In this document: positions 8,945-17,440 of the stretch, in pieces
Position numbering within the stretch: the stretch's first letter is position 1
How the letters are laid out: each line of letters opens with the position of its first letter
DNA from: JAHCHG01 sp038246645
GTDB lineage: Bacteria; Acidobacteriota; Blastocatellia; Pyrinomonadales; Pyrinomonadaceae
NCBI GenBank assembly: GCA_038246645.1
Contig: JBBRVS010000003.1
Coordinates: 21,305-85,304, forward strand
Length of the DNA: 64,000 nt
Direction: 5' to 3'
The notes under the pieces: generated by a model
Databases searched by the model: none
What the model was told of the DNA's origin: nothing
The model's input: only the letters and a program-made list of their open reading frames with translations
Position numbers and translations under genes: made by a program

Positions 8945-9069
8945 AGCGAATTTTCCCAAGGATATACACTACTTTATAAAACCATAAATAAAACCCGATC
9001 TGAAACTTTAGATCAAAGGAATTATTTTCGTTAAGTTTTTATCTTATTTAAGTCTTGTTTAATATATTT

Positions 9070-9759
9070 ATGTTTACTTCAAAAAATAATTCAGCCGCCG
9101 GATTTTCAATGATCGAGTTAATAATTGTGATTGTTGTAATTTCAATTATGACAGCTGTTTCAATGCTTTATTTAAATAGCAGCCAAAGACTTTATAAGCC
9201 TGACTCTGAAGCATTAAAAATTATTGATATTTTCCAGGAAGCACGCCAGCGTTCATTAACCCATCGCCGAACAATGCGTGTGGAAATCGATATGGATGAT
9301 AAAGTCATCCGATTAATAAATGAAGAAGATCCCGCTACTGCCACTGATGATGCGCTGATCAGAACGATGGCACTGCTGCCGGCGAGTGAAATAACGATAG
9401 ATAAGCGACCTTTTAATATCACAGACAATCCGCCCGAACCGTTTCCTGCTCCGCACGCAAATTTCTATATCAGCTATTATCCAAACAGTGTCGGTCACAG
9501 AGTTTGCACAATCAGATTTCAAAGCACCGGCACGGTCGTCAATGCCGGTTCGGATGCAACCGGAACGGGCGCAACGCCAACCGGTGTAGCATTATTTATT
9601 TGGGCTCCGGATCAGCAAACTGTCACTAATTCCGATATAGCCCGTGCTATTACAATTATCGGAACGACCGGTTCCGTCCGGCTGTGGGAATATGATAAAC
9701 AAGCTTCAACCGCCAACAAATGGAAGGATTCCCGCAGAACGAGCGGTTTTGGCGGGTAA
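9070..9759 (+). CDS. Prepilin-type protein, GspH/FimT-like minor pilin
   Basis: Minor pilin of a type IV pilus or pseudopilin of a type II-like system, processed by prepilin peptidase. About 229 residues. The class III leader ends SAAG, followed by the N-methylated helix FSMIELIIVIVVISIMTAV with Glu at position 5 of the mature protein. The globular part has a GspH-like pattern (EARQRSLTHRRTMRVEID; low-complexity TGTGATPTG loop). ATG at 9070 gives an 11-residue leader; a TTG at 9055 would add five residues. Neither has a strong Shine-Dalgarno. First of four co-directional pilin genes; assembly ATPase and secretin genes are not in the window. Confidence 0.85.
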   Translation: MFTSKNNSAAGFSMIELIIVIVVISIMTAVSMLYLNSSQRLYKPDSEALKIIDIFQEARQRSLTHRRTMRVEIDMDDKVIRLINEEDPATATDDALIRTMALLPASEITIDKRPFNITDNPPEPFPAPHANFYISYYPNSVGHRVCTIRFQSTGTVVNAGSDATGTGATPTGVALFIWAPDQQTVTNSDIARAITIIGTTGSVRLWEYDKQASTANKWKDSRRTSGFGG

Positions 9760-9837
9760 ATTTCCGAAAAATGACTTTTTCTCTTTCTGTATCTTTCAAC
9801 ATAAAAATGGATTATTCCATATTTAAGACTAGAATTT

Positions 9838-10419
9838 ATGAACTATTTTCAAACCAAACAGGAAAAAAATGAACAAGGATTTTCTTATATTGATGTCATT
9901 ATCGCGATAGTTATTCTGATGGTCGGCGTGCTGTCTCTAGCTTCGGCTTTGACCGCTAATTTAGCTCGCTCATATGAATCAGAGAAGAGAATTGTTTCAA
10001 AACAGATGGCTTTTTCGACAATTGAATCAATTATTTCCGCCCGTGATATTCAGCGAACCGGAGTTATCGAAGGATGGGATTCAATCGGAAGCGTCGGTTC
10101 GAATCCGGTTGACGGCGTTCCTCGCGGAATTTTCTTAACCGGCTGGACTCCTGTCAGAGAAAATTTGGGAGCCGACGGAGTCGCGGGCACCGCCGATGAT
10201 TCCTGTTCAGGAAACGGCGGCTGCCCCGGAACGCCTCCGAATACCGCTGTTCCTTTACCCAATTATGAAAGGCAAATAACCATCGAAGATATTGAAGACC
10301 CGGAAAGACCGACTCCTCCGAATGACATTGCCCGGCGGAAGATTACTGTCAAAATACGTTTTAAGGTAAATGCCAAAAATCGCGAAGAAAGCATTTCGAC
10401 AATGGTCGCCAAATACTAA
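9838..10419 (+). CDS. Prepilin-type protein, PilV-like
   Basis: 193 residues. The leader is MNYFQTKQEKNEQG, then the hydrophobic helix FSYIDVIIAIVILMVGVLSL. Asp replaces the usual Glu at mature position 5, a conservative but noticeable change at the residue that pairs with the neighbouring pilin N-terminus. The globular part has a Gly/Asp/Pro-rich loop (GADGVAGTADDSCSGNGGC) with two cysteines, which may bind calcium or form a disulphide, and ends with IRFKVNAKNREESIS. Position two in the operon, as for pilV between fimT and pilW. Function: minor pilin that primes or tips the pilus (inference from family and order). Confidence 0.8.
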   Translation: MNYFQTKQEKNEQGFSYIDVIIAIVILMVGVLSLASALTANLARSYESEKRIVSKQMAFSTIESIISARDIQRTGVIEGWDSIGSVGSNPVDGVPRGIFLTGWTPVRENLGADGVAGTADDSCSGNGGCPGTPPNTAVPLPNYERQITIEDIEDPERPTPPNDIARRKITVKIRFKVNAKNREESISTMVAKY

Positions 10420-10432
10420 GGAGTTTTGAATA

Positions 10433-11572
10433 ATGAATCAAAATAAAGCTAATTCAACATATAAAAACGAAAACATCGATTCAAAATCCGAACTCGGCTT
10501 CAGTTTGATCGAAGTAATGATCACGATGGTGATTTTTGCAATTGTTACCGGATCGATCTGGGGGCTTCTACAGTTCGGAACATATGACCGGAATCGTTCA
10601 AGCCGCAATGCCGATGTGATGAAAAATGCCCGTTCAGCGATTCATCTGATCGGGCGCGACGCATTAAACGCCGGACTTGGATATCATCAAAGCGGCGGAA
10701 TTGTTAAAGATGATGCCCTGCCTGTCCTTCTCGGCATTCCGGTCGACTCAAATACGGATCGTGATACTTTAACTTCGATTTTCGTCGGCAACAATGTTTT
10801 TACCAACAACTTACAGCCCGATACGACTATTAAAACCGATGCGATCACCTTCGCTTTTAGAGATTATACCTTTAACAACGGAAATGCCGTGAGAGTAAAT
10901 TCCCCAATTACCGGTGCCGGTGCGACAGCAGCCCGGGTATCTTCTAAAACCGGTGTGATTTACCACAACGGGACAACGCCAATCGGGGGTAACAATAATT
11001 ATGATCTGTATATTATCGAAGGCGACAGCTCTCAGGTAGCCGTAATGGCAACAGCCATTATAGATAATAAAACGATAGATTTTGCTCCGGGTGATCCATT
11101 GGGATTAAATCAGGCGATGAACGGAACGGGAAATAACCGGAGTATGTTAAAACCCTGCTCCACCGGACAAACCGAAGACTGTACTACTTTTAATAATGCC
11201 TCGATGAAAAGATTTTCCTGGGTCAGCTACAAAGTTATGCCGGATGGAACTTTAATGAGAATCATTTACGGGAATAATTACGGTAAGCTGGCGACCGAAC
11301 AAAAACAGGAACAACCACTTGCCTACAATATCAAGGATTTCCAATTAAAATACGTGTTAAATGACGGAACCGTAACAGACAATCCGGCTGCCGGACCTGA
11401 TGGACTGATGAATACGGCGGACGACACCCCTGAAAATGTTAATTTAATTGCTCAAATTACAGTATCTATTGAAGTATTAGCGTCCGAAGCTGATGAACAA
11501 ACGCATACTCCGCAGTCAATTAAGCTGACTTCAACCTTTGGTGTTAGAAATTTGCAGTACGATGTCGGATAA
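10433..11572 (+). CDS. Prepilin-type protein, PilW-like
   Basis: 379 residues. Leader ending SELG, then FSLIEVMITMVIFAIVTGSI with the canonical Glu5. Shine-Dalgarno AAGGAG lies 10 nt before the ATG, and the gap from the previous stop is only 13 nt, so it is co-transcribed. The globular domain includes ARSAIHLIGRDALNAGLGYH, the feature that makes PilW-type pilins recognisable, and ends IKLTSTFGVRNLQYD. Probably assembles with the neighbouring pilins at the pilus tip or in the initiation complex. Confidence 0.85.
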   Translation: MNQNKANSTYKNENIDSKSELGFSLIEVMITMVIFAIVTGSIWGLLQFGTYDRNRSSRNADVMKNARSAIHLIGRDALNAGLGYHQSGGIVKDDALPVLLGIPVDSNTDRDTLTSIFVGNNVFTNNLQPDTTIKTDAITFAFRDYTFNNGNAVRVNSPITGAGATAARVSSKTGVIYHNGTTPIGGNNNYDLYIIEGDSSQVAVMATAIIDNKTIDFAPGDPLGLNQAMNGTGNNRSMLKPCSTGQTEDCTTFNNASMKRFSWVSYKVMPDGTLMRIIYGNNYGKLATEQKQEQPLAYNIKDFQLKYVLNDGTVTDNPAAGPDGLMNTADDTPENVNLIAQITVSIEVLASEADEQTHTPQSIKLTSTFGVRNLQYDVG

Positions 11573-11647
11573 AAATATATGGTGGTAAAAATAAAGATGA
11601 GAAAAATCCTAAGCTATTCAGCAAAATTATTTACAGGGACTTTTAAA

Positions 11648-14600
11648 ATGTGTGATAAATCAAATAATGAGAAGGGTTCGGCGATAATTATTGCCTTGTT
11701 TGTAATGGTTTTATTACTCGGTTTCGTCGCCTTTGCCATCATCCGTACAAACAACGAAACTGTGTCAGCAAGCAATGACGCGGCTGAAACTCGTACCTTT
11801 GAAGCGGCGCAGGCAAGTCTGGAAGTGATGACCCGCAACTTTGATAAAATTTTTGACGTAAAAATCAATGTTTCTACGGCTGATGAAACCCGTATTGCAG
11901 GACAGATTCCGCCCGAGTTTGATGATTACAATTTTGTCCAAACAATTACGCAAAGGCAGCCGAATCAGCAGGTAGTAATGACCGGAACGCAGTATCAGGG
12001 CTTGAATGCTTCGAGAGACGAATGGCTGCTCGATGCAACGGCAAAAGAAAAAGGTAGTGGCGTTGAAGTACAATTAAGACGAAGTTTTTACAATAATCGC
12101 ATTCCGATTTTTCAGTTCGGAATTTTCTACGACGATGATCTCGAGTTTCATCCCGGACCGAGATTCGATTTCGGAGGTCGTGTTCATTCAAACGCCAGTC
12201 TTTTTCTTAAAAGCGGCAATGTTCTTAACTTTTCATCGAAGGTAACGACACATAAAGAAATTTATACGGACGTGATGCGTAACGGTAATTCGACAACCAC
12301 CAATGGCGTAAATATCAAGAATGCGGCGGGAAATTATGTTGAATTAAAATACAATATGGGAAGTGCTCTGCAAAGTCCCGTCAACGGCGCTCCGGTCAGC
12401 ACAGATCCCGATATGCCAGTGGCTTATAAGAATGCGAACTGGGCTGCTAATGAAAGTTTATTTCAGGGCAATGTCTTGTCGAATCAGAAAACGCTCGATC
12501 TGCCGATTCGTTTAGAAAGCAATATCAATAACACGACGGTTGATTATGTCGAATTAATCAAACGCGGACAGGATCTGAAAACACTCTGGAACGACAAAAC
12601 GTCAGGTTCGGCGACAAGCCCGAATATCGTTCCGGTTACGACGGCTACCAAAGATTCCGATATTACAAGCCGCCAGAGATATTATAACGGCACGGGCATC
12701 CGGGTTACGCTTGCCGACCGCAAAGAAAGACTTCCCGGCTGCGCTTCCGGCACCGGCACGAATGCCGTTACCGGGGCGTGCGGAATTCGCCTTGACGGCG
12801 ACATCACCGGCGCCGGTGCGGATCCGACCGGAACCGAAACCGTTCCCGGAAGCAGCAGCTGGAGCGTTCCCAAATCCAGAGGCTACGAGCCGACGGCAAT
12901 GGTCGGCGGTACTTATAAGGCGACCAGAGTAAACGGCGAACGTTTTTATATTAATGATCTTAAGAATCCTAAAAAACAGACGTGGATCAAAGTTGAAACC
13001 GTTTCATACGACGCCGCCAACAATTTAACGGTTACTGCCGATATCACCGAAGATTTCCTGAGTTTGGGTGTTACCGAAGCCGCCCCGCAGGTCGGAAACG
13101 ATTTTAATATCCAAAATCCCGCCAACTATTATTCGAGTGCTATCGATTCCCGTTCGATTATCAAACTGCAGAGATTCGCCATCGTCGGTTCGGCGACGGC
13201 GAACCTTCCGACTAATACATATTTAACCTCAGGAACATATGGCGTTAAAGGCTACAACTACGTCATACCGGCTGAACATCCGAATACGGGTAATTTGTCG
13301 GCAAGCAATCCGATAAATAACGGGACATTCGCCAGTTTTACGGGTGCGGGTGTTACACTCAGTAGTCCTACCAGAAATTTCAGCGATAATCCGATGCATT
13401 GGAGAGAAGCAAAAATTGCCAATGATGATTCAAAAAAACAGTATGTTGTTCCGTTTCCGATAAATATGTTTGATAGCCGTGAAGGAACATATTGCAACGG
13501 ATGTTTAAATCCTGACGGAACTGTTTTTAACCCGATTAATCCTCTAAGTGCAAATAAATGGAGTTACCACACAAATGTTCCCTGGATGGGCGTGATGAGT
13601 ATGGTTGATATCGATGTTAAAAACTTAAAAAGATTTCTTGACGGCGAGTTTGACGGTAAATTCCCCAAAGGATTGACATCAAGCCAGATTCCTTCATTAA
13701 ACGGTTGGATTTTATATATTTCGGACCGCCGCGGTGATTTTGATTTTGACGGCGAATTCGATATGGAAGACATTTACGGTAATAATGACTGCACACTTCA
13801 AACCGGCGAAGATGTCAATACCAGCGGAGTATTAGACATCGGCGGTTTATGTCTGGGAACAACTTTAAATCCGTTTGGCATTAACGTCACCGAAGAAGCA
13901 CCAACATATTTCAAAAGCGGACTAGCTACAGCTGCTTCAACGGATCCTTGGAGAACAAGTTTTGTCTCGCCGCAGATTGCCGCCGTTTTGGAACATAAAT
14001 TTTACCGTCGCGGAGTGCGTCTAATAAACGGCGAAAAAGTTCCCGGCTATTATGATTCCGCCAATCCGGGAAATACGAAGGGCTTTACGGTCGCTTCGGA
14101 AAACGGGCTTTATGTTCAGGGAAACTATAACGCGACCGGAATCAGCAGCATCGGAAGTCCGACTGCGGCAGCCAATTATTTACCCCAGAATACTACAGAC
14201 CATATTCCGGCTTCGATTGCCGCCGATGCCATCACGATTTTGTCTAACAAATGGAATGACGGGCAAAGCTTTATCACTCCTTTTTCTGCCGGTTCCCGTG
14301 CTCCTGTTGAAACCACCGTCAGATTTGCAATGATTGCCGGTGATGCCAGAACGAGCAAAAAAGATGATCCCAGTCAAAGTCCGTTTAACGAACCGAGAAT
14401 GGGCGGCGGCGTTCATAATTTCAAAAGATTTCTGGAAAATTGGGCTGGAACAAGACTTAATTATTCAGGTTCTATCATTAATCTGTATAATGCCCGGAAT
14501 AATAACGGAACGTATAAAACGGGATTTGTTTACAACGCACCAAATCGAAATTGGGTTTTCGATGATTCATTTTTAAACCCGGACCGATTACCGCCCGGCA

Positions 14601-14650
14601 CACCATTTTTCCAATTTATTCAATTAACCGGATTTCAAAGAGTAAATTAA
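11648..14650 (+). CDS. Very large PilX-like minor pilin / pilus tip protein
   Basis: About 1000 residues. A short basic leader MCDKSNNEKG precedes the hydrophobic segment SAIIIALFVMVLLLGFVAFA, which lacks Glu5 as PilX/GspK proteins often do. The rest is a large extracytoplasmic region, far larger than classical PilX (~200). It carries GCASGTGTNAVTGACG and an Asp-rich loop series (DRRGDFDFDGEFDMED ... GEDVNTSGVLD) that looks like EF-hand-type calcium loops. I prefer ATG 11648 (AGGGA upstream); an in-frame ATG at 11579 would give an implausibly long leader. Last gene of the operon, before a strong terminator. A tip adhesin like PilY1 is possible, but no VWA or propeller motif is evident. Confidence 0.8.
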   Translation: MCDKSNNEKGSAIIIALFVMVLLLGFVAFAIIRTNNETVSASNDAAETRTFEAAQASLEVMTRNFDKIFDVKINVSTADETRIAGQIPPEFDDYNFVQTITQRQPNQQVVMTGTQYQGLNASRDEWLLDATAKEKGSGVEVQLRRSFYNNRIPIFQFGIFYDDDLEFHPGPRFDFGGRVHSNASLFLKSGNVLNFSSKVTTHKEIYTDVMRNGNSTTTNGVNIKNAAGNYVELKYNMGSALQSPVNGAPVSTDPDMPVAYKNANWAANESLFQGNVLSNQKTLDLPIRLESNINNTTVDYVELIKRGQDLKTLWNDKTSGSATSPNIVPVTTATKDSDITSRQRYYNGTGIRVTLADRKERLPGCASGTGTNAVTGACGIRLDGDITGAGADPTGTETVPGSSSWSVPKSRGYEPTAMVGGTYKATRVNGERFYINDLKNPKKQTWIKVETVSYDAANNLTVTADITEDFLSLGVTEAAPQVGNDFNIQNPANYYSSAIDSRSIIKLQRFAIVGSATANLPTNTYLTSGTYGVKGYNYVIPAEHPNTGNLSASNPINNGTFASFTGAGVTLSSPTRNFSDNPMHWREAKIANDDSKKQYVVPFPINMFDSREGTYCNGCLNPDGTVFNPINPLSANKWSYHTNVPWMGVMSMVDIDVKNLKRFLDGEFDGKFPKGLTSSQIPSLNGWILYISDRRGDFDFDGEFDMEDIYGNNDCTLQTGEDVNTSGVLDIGGLCLGTTLNPFGINVTEEAPTYFKSGLATAASTDPWRTSFVSPQIAAVLEHKFYRRGVRLINGEKVPGYYDSANPGNTKGFTVASENGLYVQGNYNATGISSIGSPTAAANYLPQNTTDHIPASIAADAITILSNKWNDGQSFITPFSAGSRAPVETTVRFAMIAGDARTSKKDDPSQSPFNEPRMGGGVHNFKRFLENWAGTRLNYSGSIINLYNARNNNGTYKTGFVYNAPNRNWVFDDSFLNPDRLPPGTPFFQFIQLTGFQRVN

Positions 14651-14680
14651 TTTTGTTCTTGTAGCGTTAATAAATTTTGA

Positions 14681-14720
14681 TCGGGCAATTTACTTTCTAA
14701 ATTGCCCGATCTTTTTTTGT
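14681..14720 (+). terminator. Rho-independent terminator of the pilin operon
   Basis: Perfect 13-bp stem GATCGGGCAATTT / AAATTGCCCGATC with a 7-nt loop, followed by seven T residues, 31 nt after the pilin stop codon. Confidence 0.92.
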
Positions 14721-14812
14721 GGGCGTTTTTCGAACTTTGAATATATAATATCGTATAGATTACCGAATTGTGATATTTTTTATACGTTGCTTTCCCCAAA
14801 CCGATTTACAAG

Positions 14813-16345
14813 ATGAAATATCTCTCGCTGGAAAATACAAGGCTTGACGGTCGCTACGATATTCATACACATCTCGGGCGTGGAAGTTATGCTGAAATCT
14901 ATGTCGCCCGCGACGTTCTGGCTTCGCCGCAATCGCCGCACTCACAGGTTGTCATCAAAGCTCTCAATGTCTTTCTGCAAAACGATTTAGACCTTGATTT
15001 AGAAAGAACTCTGGTTGAAAATTTTCAAAACGAAGCGGTTGCTCTCGACCGCGTCCGCCATCCGAATATCATCAGCCGCATCGGGCACGGCACGGCACGC
15101 GATCTGCGCGGAACCGTTTTTCATTATCTGGCACTCGAATATCTGTCCGGCGGTGATCTGGCAAAGGCGTGCCGCGATAAGGGTTTATCATTAAAACAAG
15201 CACTTTTTTATATCGAACAAGTCTGCGCCGGTTTAGGATTTGCCCATAAAAACGGGATTATTCACCGCGACATCAAACCGCAGAATCTGCTTTTGACGAC
15301 TGATCGACAAACGGTAAAAATCGCCGATTTCGGCGTAGCAAGAATTTCTCAAACCGATGCGCCGATTACCCGCGTCGGCACGAATATCTACGCTCCGCCC
15401 GAACACAGTCCGATGCTTTCCGGGCAAACCGGCTTGCTCGTTTCGTCGAAACTTACGCCCGCCGCCGATATTTATTCGCTGGCAAAAACCGCATACGTTT
15501 TAATCACTTGCGAATCGCCGAGATTCTTCGCCAATCAGCCGATCACCGAGCTTCCCTTTGCCCGGCGGAGCGAATCTTGGGCAAATGAACTGGTTGAAGT
15601 TTTGCAGAAAGCGACTCAAGCCGATTCCGCCAAACGCCATCAAAACGTCAATGAATTCTGGCAGGATTTATCGCGCTTAAAACGCTTTACCGAGGAAGTT
15701 TCTGATAAACTTGTCGCTCCGGTTTCGACATCTTCGCTCTATGCCATTCCGCAACCGCACGTTGCCAAAGGATATACGCCGGTTGCCCCGCAACAGCCGA
15801 TGTTTGATACTTCGCGTAAATTACAGTTGAATCCGAATCTTGCACCGGGTGAAATGCCTTCGCCGGTCATTAAACTGGGCGCAAATGAAACGCTTTCCTC
15901 GCCACGACCGCAGCCGCCGGAATTTGTTTTCGAGCCTTCAAATAACGCACCTGAAGCGGCACACATCCAACCGAAAAAGAAACGTAGCCGCAGTGTTATT
16001 CGCACTTTATCGGTTTTTGCAATTCTCTTGTTTTTATTTGCGGGAGCGCTTTTTGCCACCCAATATTATATTAGAAACGGAAGACTTTTTCCGACGATTT
16101 CAAATTCGTTTAATTCGCAGACCGGCATCGCCAACACTAATGTCAATCTGCGTTCAACCCCAAATTCAAGTAATAATGATAATATTATCGGTTTTGTCGC
16201 GAAAAACTCCCGGTTAAAAATCTTGAATGAAAAAGATAATTGGTATGAAGTGGAAATAATCGAACCCGTTCGCCCACCGCTCGATTCCACTGATGCAACC
16301 CGCGGCTGGGTTTATGGAAAATTGGTAAATCTAGTTAACGACTAG
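14813..16345 (+). CDS. Hanks-type Ser/Thr protein kinase with SH3b domain
   Basis: Membrane-anchored eukaryotic-like kinase. 510 residues. The kinase domain (about 14-290) shows LGRGSYAEIYVA, catalytic Lys at VVIKAL (K49), HRDIKPQN (151-158), DFG (172-174) and APPE in the activation segment, so it should be active. A Pro-rich linker and basic stretch (KKKRSRS) precede one transmembrane helix (about 397-420). The external domain (about 438-508, VNLRSTPNS...NWYEVEI) is a bacterial SH3 domain, not PASTA, and might bind cell wall. A TATAAT box lies at 14746-14751 with a weak -35. The FHA gene follows 31 nt later. It probably works with the PP2C and FHA proteins coded at 1.8-8.6 kb (inference). 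Confidence 0.93.
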   Translation: MKYLSLENTRLDGRYDIHTHLGRGSYAEIYVARDVLASPQSPHSQVVIKALNVFLQNDLDLDLERTLVENFQNEAVALDRVRHPNIISRIGHGTARDLRGTVFHYLALEYLSGGDLAKACRDKGLSLKQALFYIEQVCAGLGFAHKNGIIHRDIKPQNLLLTTDRQTVKIADFGVARISQTDAPITRVGTNIYAPPEHSPMLSGQTGLLVSSKLTPAADIYSLAKTAYVLITCESPRFFANQPITELPFARRSESWANELVEVLQKATQADSAKRHQNVNEFWQDLSRLKRFTEEVSDKLVAPVSTSSLYAIPQPHVAKGYTPVAPQQPMFDTSRKLQLNPNLAPGEMPSPVIKLGANETLSSPRPQPPEFVFEPSNNAPEAAHIQPKKKRSRSVIRTLSVFAILLFLFAGALFATQYYIRNGRLFPTISNSFNSQTGIANTNVNLRSTPNSSNNDNIIGFVAKNSRLKILNEKDNWYEVEIIEPVRPPLDSTDATRGWVYGKLVNLVND

Positions 16346-16376
16346 GTTATTTTTTAGGATATATAAGGAGAAATCA

Positions 16377-17390
16377 GTGAGCGTTTTAGATAAAGTCCGG
16401 CGGTGGATTGATGGGGAAAGTGCGGAGTTGGTTTTGGAAGAAGCCGCCCGCAACGCACAGATCAAACCGCGCAGTCAATCAGAAGAATTCATAGTCAAGA
16501 TCGCCCGTGCAGTCGAAGAAGTGATGCAGCGCGAACTCGTTCCGCTGCCGCAGGGAACAACCATCATTCCGACCGAATATATGATTTTTCTGAGCGAAAC
16601 GGATGATAAGGATTGGCAGGGAATCAAACGGCGCGGACTCGAACAAGGGCTTTATCATATTTTGGCGGAACGCGCCAAAGAGATCGCCGGAAAACGCAAG
16701 CTCGAAACCAAGTCATTCGTCATCGAACTCCGCGTTGACGGAACTCTGGAACAGGGAGAAGTTCGTGTCCAACATAGTTGGGACGAAGGTTCGAGCAATA
16801 AAACCGGAGTTTTGGCACGCCCGAAACCCGTTCAACAGCCCGTTCAACAACCGAAACCACCGCAGCAAACACCGATTCCACAACCGCAGACGTTTATGCC
16901 GCCGCCAAATCCTAATTTACAACCACCGAATTTTGTCAATCAACAATCGGCAATGACAAATCGGCAGGGCGCGGCAAATGAACTTCCGCCGACGGCGCCA
17001 AATATCAATGTACCGCAAGTTACGCCGTTTCACAGCGAAGAACCGGAAGAAATGACGCACGTTCAAAAACGCAATACCGAATTGTATCGGCTCGAAGTCT
17101 GGCGCGACGGTGTGAGGCAAAATGTCATTCCGGTTTATCAATCAGAAGTTAAAATCGGTCGTGGTTCGCGTTCAAAACCTGTCGAAATCACGCTCGCCGG
17201 CGACCCCGAAATCAGCCGTCATCACGTTAATCTGATGCGTGATGCCAACGGTCAATTCTGGCTCGTCAACGTCGGCAGAAATCCGGCGATGATTAATAAC
17301 TACGAATTGCCAATCGGGCAGAGAGTAACGGTTACGCCCGGTTTACCGATTCATATTTGCAGTTATTTATTAAGAATCCAACCAAATTAA
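16377..17390 (+). CDS. DUF3662 and FHA domain protein (second FhaA-like paralogue)
   Basis: 337 residues, GTG start with AAGGAG six nt upstream. N-terminal DUF3662-like domain (about 1-140: SVLDKVRRWIDGE, QREL LVPLPQGTTIIPTEYMI region), then a Pro/Gln-rich linker (about 145-230) and a C-terminal FHA-like domain (about 240-337). The FHA part keeps VKIGRGSRSKP and EISRHHVNLM but has NVGRNPAMINNYEL where TGSTNGTFVNG is usual, so phosphothreonine selectivity may differ. It sits directly behind the kinase gene and is therefore a likely substrate or reader of that kinase. Same family as the gene at 7505-8623. Confidence 0.88.
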   Translation: MSVLDKVRRWIDGESAELVLEEAARNAQIKPRSQSEEFIVKIARAVEEVMQRELVPLPQGTTIIPTEYMIFLSETDDKDWQGIKRRGLEQGLYHILAERAKEIAGKRKLETKSFVIELRVDGTLEQGEVRVQHSWDEGSSNKTGVLARPKPVQQPVQQPKPPQQTPIPQPQTFMPPPNPNLQPPNFVNQQSAMTNRQGAANELPPTAPNINVPQVTPFHSEEPEEMTHVQKRNTELYRLEVWRDGVRQNVIPVYQSEVKIGRGSRSKPVEITLAGDPEISRHHVNLMRDANGQFWLVNVGRNPAMINNYELPIGQRVTVTPGLPIHICSYLLRIQPN

Positions 17391-17423
17391 AAAAAAGGAA
17401 GCCACCCTAGCTTCCCTTTTTAC
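17391..17423. terminator. Bidirectional terminator
   Basis: Stem GGAAGC / GCTTCC with loop CACCCTA, flanked by an A-run on the left (17389-17396) and CTTTTTAC on the right. It serves the plus-strand FHA gene and, read the other way, the minus-strand C25 peptidase gene ending at 17441. Confidence 0.8.
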
Positions 17424-17440
17424 TTTTACTAGAAATATTT

